The notes below the pieces were generated by a model. The model was not told the DNA's origin. It searched no databases and saw nothing but the letters and a program-made list of their open reading frames with translations. A stretch of 64,000 bases of DNA from Brachionus plicatilis. Taxonomy: Eukaryota > Rotifera > Eurotatoria > Ploima > Brachionidae. The position numbers were made by a program, and so were the translations under genes. This document shows, piece by piece, positions 10,733 through 21,600 of the stretch. The DNA lies in the NCBI GenBank assembly GCA_010279815.1, contig QEOQ01000395.1:1-64000 (forward strand), given 5' to 3'. Numbering within the stretch: the first letter of the stretch is position 1; every line of letters starts with the position of its first letter.

Positions 10733-12104
10733 TGGTAACCTAGTCTAAAGGGGTTATGGGTTAATAGGGTGAACGAATTTGAAAAACCCCTATATCTCCT
10801 TCATTTTTAAAGCTACTACCTAAAAAAATATCTTGATATGTAGAACTCGAGGAGAGAGATCGAATGATATGTGTGAAATATTTAAAAAAAAAATCGTTAT
10901 ATGCTTTTTTTTCTCTTAAAGTTCGACTACGCCAAATGAGGTGAAAAAGCCTCGAATTAGTGATTCGGGAGAAGGGTGCTTTAAGGCCCTAGGTAATACT
11001 TAAGCTCTAACCTATTTCGCTTGTTAGATTCAGCACATGCTAAAGTATCTAAGAGAATTTTTTTAGAATTTTAGGAAATGTCCTTAGGGCTTCATCTAAT
11101 GGGGTTTTTTTTAGGGCTTAAAAGGTTAAATAGATTTAACCCTATTAGTCAGAAAAATCACCCAATTAGTCCAAATAAGATTCTATTTAACCCATTTAAC
11201 CGAATAAAGACTATAAAAATGCAGTGACGATATTTTTTAATAACTAAAAAATTGTAAAATTATTTTCTCTCTCTCACTCTCAAAAAAATTTTTTTTACTT
11301 TTTTAAAGCCGAGTTTTTATTTCAAACATAATAAAAGCAAATTGTTTAAAAATAAGCTAAAAATGTCACAGAAAAAAGAAATTCAATCTAAAAAAAAATT
11401 ATGATGTACAAAATCTAAAATACACAATCAGTGATGTAAATAGTAATAAGCAAAATAAGAACAAGAAGAGGCCAAAAATGCCAAAATAGCTAAAAAAAGG
11501 AACTGGAAAAGGAAGAGGACGACCACGAAAGCTTGTTGAAAGCAAATTAACACCAGATTAAAATGATAACTTATCAGAATCCGAAATATTGTGTAGCTCA
11601 TGTGAAACAAAGATGGCTGAAGAGAAAGAAAACACGCCAAAATGGTTATAAAAGTGCTCAAATTGGGTTTGTTTTAGTTGTTTGTCAAAAGAATTTAAAA
11701 AAAAAACAAAAAAAGAATTTTTATCTGATGATTGTAAAGATTAACTTTTACTTTTTTTTGAATTCGTTAAAACTCACCTTTGTTCTGTTTCGAATAAATT
11801 AAATTAAATGAATTAAATAATTTTATTAAAAAATTCAAAAAATTTTCTTCCTAAATGTAAAATGGGTTAAAAGGGTTAAAATTCTTTTTTTGGGGTTAAA
11901 TTTCGGGCTAATTGTATACAATTTTAGGTGTAATCGGGTTAACCGCTTTAACCCTTTTGGACCTCACATAATTAACCGCGGAGCTAAAGGGGTTACTCAA
12001 AAAATTCGGGAAAATTGGGTGACTTTTTTTGAAGTTTTTGAACAAAATGGGTGAGAAATAAGCAATAAAAAAAAATATGGTCACCCGGTTAGACTAGGTT
12101 ACCA
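10733..12104 (+). mobile_element. Non-autonomous TA-flanked DNA transposon enclosing an AT-hook/finger relic
   Basis: Perfect 16-bp terminal inverted repeats (TGGTAACCTAGTCTAA at the left, inverted at 12089-12104) are flanked by TA on each side (10731-10732 and 12105-12106), as in Tc1/mariner-type insertion. Imperfect repeats of GGGTTAA/TTAACCC fill the subterminal regions. There is no transposase. The interior carries a decayed frame encoding an AT-hook and a Cys-pair finger, annotated separately. Confidence 0.75.
11493..11744 (+). pseudogene. AT-hook plus Cys-pair zinc-finger fragment inside a transposon
   Basis: One frame reads through GKGRGRPRKL, an AT-hook core for minor-groove DNA binding. 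About 30 codons on there is ILCSSCETK, then PKWL, then KCSNWVCFSCL, ending at TAA. The C-x2-C ... W ... C-x2-W-x-C-x2-C spacing resembles the PHD-like or RING-like finger at the end of several transposon proteins. Two in-frame TAA codons interrupt it, so it is broken here. It lies wholly inside the inverted-repeat element at 10733-12104. Whether it is a remnant of the element's own second ORF or a captured host exon cannot be told from this copy. Confidence 0.5.
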
Positions 12105-12344
12105 TACTATTTTTTTGAAATAAGAATTGACTTTATTCAAAAAAAATATTTTTTCGATTTTAAAAATTAGATAAATTATATTTTCCTGATCATATTTTTT
12201 CAAGTTTAAAATTTTTATACATCCTAACATTATTCTTTCTTATGTAATTAAATTTTATTTTGATTTATAATGATTTCTTTTAAATTAATTAATCCAAATT
12301 ATCAAATTACCGTAAACTCGCGTTGTGGACTCTAAGAGTAAAGC

Positions 12345-12927
12345 CCAAATTCAACCTTTTTTCTTTTAGAGCTAATTATTTGCACTTTACTCTAGGAGCA
12401 TTTTTATAAGAAATTAAAGGTAAAATTTAAAAAAATTTATTAAAAAATCAATTGAATTCGATGCGGTAATTCGATATAAATTAGTTAGTTAAATGAATAA
12501 TAAAAAAAGAAATGTTAATTTTTATTTGGTCTGATAATTTTTCCATTTTGATCACGTGGAAGCTATTTACATTTTTTGAATTTTGAGTTAAAACTCTATT
12601 CGCTTGATTAGTGACAATTACTTGAGAATTTACATCTATATCTCTTAATACATAACGTCCTGTTAATTGTCAATAGAGTTTTAACTCAAAATTCAAAAAA
12701 TGTAAATAGCTTCCACGTGATCAAAATGGAAAAATTATCAGACCAAATAAAAATTAACATTTCTTTTTTTATTATTCATTTAACTAACTAATTTATATCG
12801 AATTACCGCATCGAATTCAATTGATTTTTTAATAAATTTTTTTAAATTTTACTTTTAATTTCTTATAAAAATGCTCCTAGAGTAAAGTGCAATTAATTAG
12901 CTCTAAAAGAAAAAAGGTTGAATTTGA
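12345..12927. repeat. Large near-perfect palindrome (foldback arms about 255 bp)
   Basis: The left arm ends AAAACTCTATT near 12600 and the right arm starts AATAGAGTTTT near 12672. The arms can be followed base by base to 12345 and 12927 with only a few differences. A transcript or single strand across this region would form a long hairpin. Confidence 0.8.
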
Positions 12928-13577
12928 ATATAAAACATAGAAAAGACAAAAAACATAGAATCATACCTTTAGAAAAAATTAGACATAGAATTAAATTAAT
13001 TTATACTATTTACATAGAAAATTTAAAACATAGAATTTTAAAAAAATTCATTGCATGTACTTAGAAAAATATAAATTGTAGCTTTTTTTGAAAATTGTTC
13101 TTTTAAATTATTTGAATTAAATATGAAAGCTGGCATAGTCAAGTCCAGGCAGATGTAAGGAAAAAAATGAACATTTTAACTTTGAATGAAATTTTACGGA
13201 ATGAACAGTCCAAAGCTGAACTTGATTATGCTAGGCTTGCTAAAGGTGAACTAATTAAACGTAAAATGTCAAAAAAAGAACTTGAATATGAAAATAACGT
13301 TGACAGACTAGTCGATGGTTATAGCGGAAATATTCTTGAACACCTTAATGGAATTGCACACAATTTTATTAAATTAAAAAATTATTAAAATTTATATTTA
13401 AAATTATTTTTAAAACTATTATATTGTAATCAAAATAAAAAAATCTAATTATCAAAATAAAAAACTTTTCTATGTTAATTGATTTTCTATGTTTTAATTA
13501 AACGTTTATTGATTATCTACGTTTTTCAAGAAAAAAAAATTCTACATAATTTTCTATTCTATGTTTAGATACACCCC
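12928..13577 (+). mobile_element. Nested insertion with subterminal CATAGAA repeats
   Basis: This interrupts the palindrome arm. Its left side repeats ACATAGAAA-type motifs in one orientation (12934-13040) and its right side has TTCTATGTT-type motifs in the other (13465-13565), as expected of a DNA transposon with subterminal inverted repeats. It contains the 73-codon frame at 13167-13388. Exact termini and target duplication are not resolved. Confidence 0.45.
13167..13388 (+). CDS. 73-residue charged helical ORF within a nested transposon
   Basis: A complete ATG-to-stop frame of 73 codons, rich in Lys, Glu, Asn and Leu and predicted by eye to be mostly helical. Two short segments, LNEILRNEQSKAELDYARL and KRKMSKKELEYENNVDRLV, look amphipathic. 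No domain is recognised. It is the only open frame in the nested element at 12928-13577, so it is more likely a transposon-encoded or fortuitous peptide than a host gene. Confidence 0.3.
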   Translation: MNILTLNEILRNEQSKAELDYARLAKGELIKRKMSKKELEYENNVDRLVDGYSGNILEHLNGIAHNFIKLKNY

Positions 13578-14071
13578 CCATCGAATTCAATTGATTTTTT
13601 AATAAATTTTTATAAATTTTACCTTTAATTTCTTATAAAAATGTTCCTAGACTAAAGTGCAAAAATAGAAAAAAGCTTAGAATTGATTTATTTTCTATTT
13701 CGAAATTAGCTCTACAATTTTTTTTATTTTTAATTTTTTTAATGAGAATAAAGGTCATTTTTTTGTTAGAATAAAAGCTAAATTTAGGCTTTATTAATGG
13801 AAAATAACCCATATTCAAGGTATTTTCCAGCTAATTCAATTTTAATTGTTATAACATAGAAACCATGTAATTAGCTCTAAAAGAAAAAAGGTTGAATTTG
13901 GGCTTTACTCTTAGAGTCCACAACGCGAGTTTACGGTAATTAAAATATTTAATTTTATTTAATTCGAGGAAAAGGCTTTTTTCTTTATTATTTTTTATTA
14001 AATATTATTAATTTTTAATTTTTTCATTAGCAAGTCTTTCTTTATTGGCGCTTAGAATTTTTCAGTATACA

Positions 14072-14221
14072 ATGACAGTCTGCGAAAATTTTGAGAGTAT
14101 TTTTTTTGGAAAAGATTTTGGATTGCCAGATTTTTTCCGTCTGAAGCGAGCACGGTCGCGGCGAAACACGCACTTAAGCCACACGCACTTAAGCCACAAG
14201 GACCAAATTAATAATATATAA
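14072..14221 (+). CDS. Possible 49-residue ORF with Arg/His-rich tail
   Basis: Complete ATG-to-TAA frame in a locally GC-richer patch. The N-terminal half is acidic/aromatic (FGKDFGLPDFFRL) and the tail is basic and contains a duplicated HLSHTHLSH unit, the product of a 15-bp tandem duplication of CACGCACTTAAGCCA. It could be an exon, part of a decayed element or chance. No homologue is recognised. Confidence 0.2.
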   Translation: MTVCENFESIFFGKDFGLPDFFRLKRARSRRNTHLSHTHLSHKDQINNI

Positions 14222-15407
14222 AACTAGATGGTTTTAAAACATAAAAAAATAATTAAAAAAATACTATTTATTATTAAATACAGATAAAACATTGTAATTT
14301 TGATTTAGAGTTTAAGCATATTTAAAGCTACATGAAAGATAACAAGAAAAAAAACATGACAAATTGGAATCACATCCAGAATTGCATTGGTCACAGATAT
14401 TTAATTCACCAAATACTCTTGTACTCAATGATAAAAGAATAATACAAAATATTGATGCTAGTCTTAAAAAAATTTTTTTTAGTAAAAAATTCGATGGATC
14501 ACATAAAAAATTTTAAAAAATTTAATTCTCTGTTTTTTTATTAAATAAAAAAAATTAAAGCCTACACTCAATAATATAATTACAAATTACAAATTACCTC
14601 ATAAAAGTGTTCGAATTCATACTAAAATTTTTGTCTTTTTTTTAACTAAAAACTTAAATAGCAATATTAAAATCAAAAACTCTTTTTTTAAAATCTAAAT
14701 TATTTTTAGAATTATCCGACCTAAAATCAGAATTTATTTTAATTTAGAGTTCATTATTAGACAAAAATTATATATCTAAAAAAAATACCAAACCACAAGT
14801 TCTAAAAATTAATGATCCTTGAAATCTCAAATCTAAAAACAGAGTTCAGAAAAAAAAGGCTAACAATATTTGGCATCTAAAGTAGCCCAGTACATGGTAT
14901 TGTTTCCACAATTGAAATTATCAAATACTTTTCGAATTATATATAGTAAATAATATATATATATATATAATGTCAAAACTGACATTCTGCGAGTGCTGCG
15001 TTTTGCTTTAATACGTTTTATTCGTCTTCTTCCGATGTATATTAGTTCTCTTCGAATAATTTTATTTACTCCTCTCTAGGCTTTTAAATACCGTTCATTG
15101 TACCTACTGGAGTTTTAAATTTCTCGCAGACCTTGTTCTGAGTTTTTTTGTTATCGATAAGCTTAATGTATTTAATTTTTTCATGGCAAGTAAAAAGCTA
15201 ATGTTTGGTTGGCTGAATTTTTTCTATCATTTTCTAAATATAATATTTTTTGTTTTTTTTTATTTTATAAAGGTAAATGTGTGATTTTTCAAAATATTAA
15301 TTGATCATTTAGTAGGAATTAGTTTTAAGATTTCGGTTAATACTTATTCGCTGATTTCTTCTATTACAAAATTAAAAAACTAATATTTCACAAATGCATT
15401 TTTAGTA
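14222..15407. other. AT-rich non-coding stretch with (AT)n microsatellite
   Basis: No gene seen. An (AT)n run lies at about 14951-14970, followed by a GC-richer patch (about 14971-15150) with no readable frame. Confidence 0.45.
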
Positions 15408-15467
15408 TTTAGCAAAATTGATTCGTTATAACCGTAAGAAAATGTTATAAAATTGTTATTCTTCTGA
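15408..15467 (+). repeat. Target-site duplication, left copy (60 bp)
   Basis: Identical, base for base, to 16726-16785. The two copies bracket the LINE insertion at 15468-16725. Confidence 0.93.
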
Positions 15468-16466
15468 CTTCAATACACGGCAGCAGTCTTCTTCGATTTG
15501 GAAAAGGCTTTTGACAAGGCATCTCACTGCGGAATAATCCGTAAACTAAAAAATCTTGGTCTTGAGAACTCTCTAATTAAATGGATCGAACAATTTCTTC
15601 ATAATCGTAAATTCATAGTTGAGTTCAACAGAGTCTTTTCAGATGAATACGATATCACAAACGGAGTCCCACAAGGCAGTTGTCTATCACCAACACTTTT
15701 TCTTATTTTTTTCAGTGATATCGCCAAATATATCCCAGAAAATATACAAGTAGCTTTGTTCGCGGATGACCTTTGCATCTGGTTTAGTGCAAAATCACTC
15801 AAAGAAATTCAGAGAGCAATTCAATTGGCTATAGATGAAATCAATAAATTCTGTACGAATTGGGGTTTCAAAATAAATAAGGAAAAAACTTGCTACACGG
15901 TTTTTACAACCGCTGGCCGAAGAGAAAGTTACGAAAGACTCTACAAATTGCCTTTAACGATCGATGACCAACTAATCCCTCTTAACCCGCATCCAACCTT
16001 TCTAGGGGTGATTCTCGACCCAAAACTTTGTTTCAACATGTTATTGGAATTTCTTACTCAGAGAATTCTACCTAAATGTAACTTAATCCGACGTCTAAAA
16101 ACACTCAAGCTTAGCAACTCAATCAACCTATGCAAAATTATCTATAAGAGCTTTATTCGATCACTAACCGACTATTATTTTATTCCTCTATCGTGCTCAA
16201 CTCAGAAGATATCGAACTCACTGCAAAAAAGTCAAAATAAAGTATTGAGATCGATAAAATTTTTTCCGCTAAAAACAAGGATTACGTATATGCACAAGAC
16301 ACTCAATATCGATCTTCTAGAGAACCGAACCATCTTTTTAATGCAAAAATTTATAATTCAAAAAAATGACCATCAACAAATAAAACAAGATTTGACCAAT
16401 TTTCGATCAACACAAATTCCAAATATGAAGCGTTTTACAAGTCTCTACGACCTCTTTCCTAATTGA
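15468..16466 (+). pseudogene. Reverse transcriptase of Jockey/I-like LINE, 5' truncated
   Basis: The frame is open from the insertion boundary to the stop. The nearest start-like codon, at 15498, is TTG, so there is no true start. Visible are AAVFFDLEKAFD (palm motif with first aspartate), NGVPQGSCLSPTLF, LFADDLCIWF (catalytic DD), and the thumb WGFKINKEKTCYTVF, followed by a C-terminal region with FLGVILDPKL and SFIRSLTDYYF. The endonuclease and the early polymerase motifs are missing. It is a different clade from the 3566 element: the block after FADD and the tail type both differ. Confidence 0.85.
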
Positions 16467-16725
16467 CTTGATTTAGATAAAATTTTTTCTTTTTTTAATT
16501 TCCTTCATTTTATTTTGAACTTCTATTTTTATCTATATAATTTTATGTATTTATCTGTTTTTGACTCGAAAAACTGTAGATAATTGTATTTTTTAAAAAA
16601 CAAAATTAATAATTTTATCAATTCTTCAATTTTGCGAGGCTGAGAAGAAGGACTAAGATCCATTCTGAGTAGCCTTGGGAAGGAAAACTTCCTTAAATTA
16701 TACTATAAATAAATAAATAAATAAA
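15468..16725 (+). mobile_element. 5'-truncated Jockey/I-like LINE with 60-bp target duplication
   Basis: The insertion starts abruptly inside the reverse-transcriptase reading frame and ends in a (TAAA)n tail (about 16706-16725). It is flanked by perfect 60-bp direct repeats (15408-15467 and 16726-16785). Truncation at the 5' end plus a simple-repeat 3' tail is the signature of target-primed reverse transcription. The intact duplication and uninterrupted frame indicate a recent event. The target is the end of a pogo-like repeat. Confidence 0.92.
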
Positions 16726-16785
16726 TTTAGCAAAATTGATTCGTTATAACCGTAAGAAAATGTTATAAAATTGTTATTCTTCTGA
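16726..16785 (+). repeat. Target-site duplication, right copy (60 bp)
   Basis: Identical to 15408-15467 over all 60 bases; sequence identity stops immediately on both sides. Confidence 0.93.
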
Positions 16786-16852
16786 ACAACAGTGTTTTTC
16801 GTTTTTAACGAATTTTCTTTATATCCGTGTTCGTTATAACCGTACTTTACTG
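16786..16852 (-). repeat. Pogo/Tigger-like element terminus
   Basis: Read on the minus strand from 16852 it begins CAGTAAAGTACGGTTATAAC, flanked by TA. This resembles pogo/Tigger ends (CAGT ... CGGTTATAACGAAC). The same ACGGTTATAACGAA motif occurs inside the 60-bp duplication, so the LINE landed in this repeat. No transposase frame remains. Confidence 0.45.
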
Positions 16853-17011
16853 TATTTTCAGCTAACAAAAAGATAACTAACACTCTGGCTAAAATTCGTT
16901 CATCATAAAAGTCAACAATTCCCGCTAATTTTTCAACACACCATGTTATTGGTTCGATTTAATTGATTTCATCAAAAGTAAGAAAGTTTTTACGTATCTA
17001 AATTTTCTTAG

Positions 17012-17126
17012 ATTAAAACAAGAGACTTTTTTAAAAAAAAAGCAATCAAAAGAAGACTACGAGAGAGACATGATTGATAGTTTATTCAAATTGGAATTTT
17101 CTAGTACAAGCGATTTCAAGGAGTAA
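17012..17126 (+). CDS. Possible terminal exon of an unidentified gene
   Basis: After a pyrimidine-rich acceptor (AATTTTCTTAG at 17001-17011) one frame reads 37 sensible codons, rich in Lys, Glu, Asp and Phe (for example KEDYERDMIDSLFK), to a TAA at 17124. The composition is more protein-like than the surroundings. A GTAAGA donor lies upstream at 16979, but its preceding frame does not splice in phase with this one, so the partner exon is not identified. It may instead be a transposon fragment. Confidence 0.3.
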
Positions 17127-18068
17127 TTTCATGGCCTCAGTTATCACATCAGATACAAGAAGATTTTTTGGGTTAATGATTCATATGATGATATTTTATA
17201 TTAATCTTGATCTTGATGATGATGTAAAAATTCAATGTTAAGACCTGAATATTTTTTGATTCATTAATAAATTTCCGTCTACTTAATGCATTTTCATTAT
17301 TGTTTAAAAAAGGTATCAACAATTTACATATGTACCATCCTAAAATGAATGCACCGAATTCCTTTGATATCTAACCTAAAACTAGTATTTTTTTTAAGAA
17401 AATAACTGTTTACCTATCAACAACCAAATCCATTAAATTTAGAATTCACTTTTATTTATATTTTTAAGGACAGGTCATTTAAAAAGAGATTTTTTAGTAT
17501 TATCTAAAAATTAAGACAAAAAAAAAACAAAATTTTCAAGAAATTTCATCTCAAAAAAAATACCATTTATATTAGTTTTAAGTGAGGAACAAATATTACT
17601 TTATCGCGTATCGCTTACCACCATATTGTCTGAATTTAACACTCATTTTTATTTTTATTTTAAAAACATGAACAATCAAATCATTTCTGTTATCAGCTGT
17701 AAGGAATTTTATTCGATTGGGAACTGAATTACTCCTGAGTTTAGTTTGTGCAGACCAAATTTAAGTTCTACTTTCAGAAAATTTATGATTCTTTTGATTT
17801 TATCATTTGCGCTCGATATATATAAAATGAGATCAATTTGATTTGTTTAGGCTGGATCAATCAAAGTGCTAGGATTTTCATTATAAATCTTTATATCCGT
17901 AATTTTAACTTTTTTCATTTTAACTATCTTTTTAAAAACATCTAAAAACAAAATTATGTCTTTATATTTTTTTTCTTTCCACATTTTTCAAAATTACTTG
18001 TTGTTAATTTTTAAATTAATTATTATTGAATTAATTTTATCTAGACCCGAAATTAAAATTAATCTTAC
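17127..18068. other. Non-coding stretch between LINE locus and REPTOR 3' end
   Basis: AT-rich. A TATATATAAAATGAG motif lies near 17817-17832 and could be a TATA box, but no gene follows it. No coding region supported. Confidence 0.35.
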
Positions 18069-18155
18069 AGTGACAGAATAAATCAGACCACCTTGCTTCC
18101 TTTGACTTTTGAAAACTGTAAAATCATCATTATGATCCCTCAAAAAAGCCTCATT
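18069..18155 (-). CDS. Possible exon downstream of the REPTOR/CREBRF gene
   Basis: A minus-strand frame reads about 28 protein-like codons (KNEAFLRDHNDDFTVFKSQ, then a short GGLIY block) directly into a strong donor, CACT/GTAAGA, at 18069/18068. No in-frame ATG and no clear acceptor are visible, so the host gene is unknown. It could be an alternative 3' exon of the neighbouring bZIP gene or a chance frame. Confidence 0.25.
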
Positions 18156-18417
18156 TTTATAATCATTTAGAAAATAAATTCATCATAAATAATTTACAAT
18201 CTATTCGATTTTTTAATAATTTTATTTAAAAAAAAAAAAATTCTGTACAATATATTTATATATTAATAATAATTATTTTCAGTAAATTATTGTATTTTTC
18301 GAGCTACAAGAATTCAATTTATGCCTGAAATACAAATTAAATATATTGTTTTTCATATTCAGTTTAAAGTTTCAAGAAAACCTATAGAGGTTTACCGGAC
18401 TTTAAATTCTTTTTTTC

Positions 18418-18423
18418 TTTATT
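18418..18423 (-). terminator. Polyadenylation signal of the REPTOR/CREBRF gene
   Basis: Minus-strand AATAAA about 55 bases past the stop codon at 18476-18478. Confidence 0.45.
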
Positions 18424-18475
18424 ACAAAAAAAAACCAAAACCAAGTAAAATAAAGAAAAGTATTTCATTTTTACA

Positions 18476-18693
18476 TTAATAAAATTGTGTTTCATTGAAA
18501 GAAGATGACTGTTCAACTTGGTACGTGTTGGACGCCATTGAATTAGAATATTGGTCGTTAAATTGATTTAGATCAATTAAACTACGTTTGCCTATTTTTC
18601 CAGTCAACGCTTGTCCATTTAATGATCGTTGTTTCTCTAAAGTGGTCATCAATGAATGAACATATCCATCTGTATTGCCAGCAACTCTGGTCC
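18476..18693 (-). CDS. CREBRF: REPTOR/CREBRF exon 4 (C-terminal)
   Basis: Begins after the acceptor ATAAAAG at 18694. Two bases complete an Arg codon with the last base of exon 3, then 71 codons run to TAA. It starts TRVAGNTDGYVHSLMTTLEK, which aligns with the conserved VAG-T--FV--VLEK block at the C-terminus of vertebrate CREBRF. The remainder is Ser/Asn/Gln-rich. Confidence 0.78.
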
Positions 18694-21600
18694 CTTTTAT
18701 TAGCATTTCAAAATTAATATTGTTAATTAGATAAATTCAAACAATCAAGATAAATTTTTTCAAAATAAAAACCTTTTTTCTCAATTTTTTGATTAAACTT
18801 TTTCAAAGAGCATTAGCTCAAACTCATTTTTATATTATTCAATAAACTATTTAAACTATTGAGAAAAAAAATGATTTAAAATAATTTGAAGCTATTACCA
18901 TTTAAAATGTCAAAAACATTTTTTTATTTTTTTAATTAATAATAAAGTTTGGGTTGAAAGATCCAGCAGTTTGGAACAAATTACAGCTATTTTGTATTTT
19001 GAATAGAATATTCAAATGAAAATTTTAAAGGTATTCTCAGTTCCTATTTTAAAAATTTAAAAAAATTTAATTTTTTTAATTTTTATATTGCCAATTTTTT
19101 GTTATTAACAATTAAAAAATTAAATTTAAATAAAATAGTTGTATAGTTGAAGAAGTTAATTCTTTGAATTTTCCCATTAATATTGGCCTTAAAAATTGTT
19201 TTATTAACTTATTTCACTTTGGGATTTCATCTAATATTAAGATAAGTGCCTTAATGGTAAAGGAAGAAAAAAACAAATTTAATGCCTTAATGGTTTCTAA
19301 AAAAATTTAAATTTAAATTTTATTTTTTTAAATTTCAAGTCTCTTCATTCTTTTACTTCTCTTGGCTTTGCATTTGATCAAAATAGATCAGTTCTGCAAA
19401 ATATTACTTGACAAATATTTAAAAAAAAAAAAAGCTTGATAAATATTCAAATTCTGCAAAAACTCTGCATAGTTGTGCAATAAAAACATTACTTTCAAGG
19501 ATAATAATTATTTAAGAATGATCATGGGCTTTGTGAATTTTTTCAAATTTTAAACAAAAATTTTTTTTTTTTCCTAGTGAAAATTTTCTTGAAGCGACAG
19601 AGGTCAACTTTTAATTTTTGTAAAAAAAATTTGGGAAATTTTCAAAGCCCCTGATGGTCATTCTATCAATTTAAATTGAAATTTGCTGAGAATGAAATCA
19701 CTAATTTTTAACTTGACATCAAAAGATAAAAAAAAAACTTCTCAATCAACACGGTGATTGGCTTACTTATTTTTTTCTTTATCAATTCATCTATAAGATC
19801 TACCATTTTTCGATCAGGCGGCAACAAATTTGGCTGTGTCAGTCTTTTTCGGATCAAATCTCTAGCCGAATTGATACAATCGATAAATTGCTCTTGAAAA
19901 AAAATTAAAATTATTTAGAATTTTTTAATTTACAGTCAAATCTCTATGTAAACGAAGTTTCCGTAACCAAAAATTTTTACTTGGAATTTCAATGTCAGTA
20001 AGGCTTTAGTTTTTTAGAAAAAGTTTTATTTGTTTAGAATTGAATGAGAATTAGAGAAGAAACAGAAAGTAGAAAATAAAGAATATAAATCTATCAAACA
20101 ATAATGAATATTGAAGTATGTGATGTGATGTGAAAAATATGTGATGAGACTTGTTTGCGTTTTTTGTGTTTCGAAGTCTCTTTCAATGCCTGTCAGAAAC
20201 TTCATTTCATTGTCACTGCCTAGGTGGATCAGCATACAATCTTAATACTGTAGAAACACTGCATGTTTCCTATATTTCTAGTCTACCAATGACGATGCAT
20301 CAGTTGGTTATTAGAAGATAAAATAAGATGAGAAAAGGAGAATGTAAATATAAGATTTCTTAATTATAGTCATGTGGGTCCATTTAACACATTTTAGGGT
20401 TGATTGACTGATAAAAAAGACTCGTTAGTTAGAGGACCGATTACTAGAATATAAAATTTTCTCGAGAGAAACAGCCTACTTATTTAAGTGAATACTCATT
20501 ACACAGTCTTTACTTTCTCATTCAGAAAGTTGTCTTTTAATAAGAAGAAAAAGGTATGTTGTAAAAATTTAAAATTTAAAAATTCAAAATCATTGTTCAT
20601 CTGCGGTATACAAAGCCAACAGAGTATTGGGTCAAATCAAGAATGTGTTCGTATGTTTGAACAAAGAAACTTTTAGACTTTTATACATAGGACTTGTCAG
20701 ACCGCATCTTGAATACGCTGCATGTATTTGGAACCCTTCAACCAAAGCTAACATAAACACTATCGAAAGAGTCCAAAGAAGAGCACCGAAGCTAGTCCAA
20801 TGTTTGAAGGAAAAGTCGTACCAAGAAAGGCTAATGGCTTTCGACTTAATGAGCTTAAAAGACCACTGAACAATTGCTCAAATAGTCAACCGTCATGAGA
20901 AGATTAAGCTAATGAAGGATGTGAACCTGGCTACAAGTTTGAATCTGAACCTAAGAAGAAAACATAACATGAAGCCACAGAAAGAAATTTGCAAACAAGC
21001 TACATCAAGATATAACTTAGTGACCAACAGAGTGGTTTCAAAGTGGAATGCTTTACCGCAAAGTGTTGTCAACTCAGAGACAGTTAATGGCTTTAATGCG
21101 GGTATCGACAGAGAAGTGTTTGATATTAAACTAAGAAAGATACGAAAGACTGCCACAGCTCTTACAGAGCAAAATGCCGGAAGGCGTTAGTATATATTTC
21201 TATACTGCAGTCTCCTAACTACTAATACTACTACTAAAAAGAAAAATATATTAATTTTTTTTTAATTACACAAAAATGGTTTTGCAAACTGCATAGTAAC
21301 GGGTGAAGAAAAATTTTCCACAATTTTTTCAAAAGGTCATAATTCCTTCATTTTTAAAGAATGAAGACTAAAGCCAAGTGATTTAGAAAGAATATTTTTT
21401 TCTTTTTAGGCTGATTTAAATATTTAAAATTTAAATTTAAATCAGCTTAATATCAATACAGACCCTAATCGAAGGTGTCAAAAGTCGGATTGACAAAATT
21501 CGAAGAAATGATATAATAGAAAAAAGTTAATAAATAAAATTTGAAAAGCTTTAAATTTTTTTTCTAAATCACTTGGCCTTAGCCTACATTCTTTAAAATT

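Larger units (their letters stand above)
12310..13936 (+). mobile_element. Composite foldback transposon, 69-bp outer inverted repeats
   Basis: The outer ends (12310-12378 and 13868-13936) are a 69-bp inverted repeat beginning CCGTAAACTCGCGTTG. TA dinucleotides flank each side (12308-12309, 13937-13938). The left part is itself a near-perfect palindrome: arms of about 255 bp at 12345-12600 and 12672-12927 around a 71-bp loop. The right arm is interrupted by a nested insertion (12928-13577), and a second, diverged partial copy of the arm follows at 13578-13660. The termini resemble those of 45786-46833 (15 of 20 bases), so the two belong to one superfamily. Confidence 0.75.

Noticed and set aside
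11493..11744. TAA read as glutamine in the AT-hook frame (variant genetic code)
   Set aside because: Host genes here use TAA as their stop (vWA-like, REPTOR and chitin-binding genes), so the in-frame TAAs mean decay.
20026..20235. 69-codon minus-strand ORF as an additional REPTOR exon
   Set aside because: No splice sites in phase and no similarity to the family; exon 3 joins exon 2 directly.
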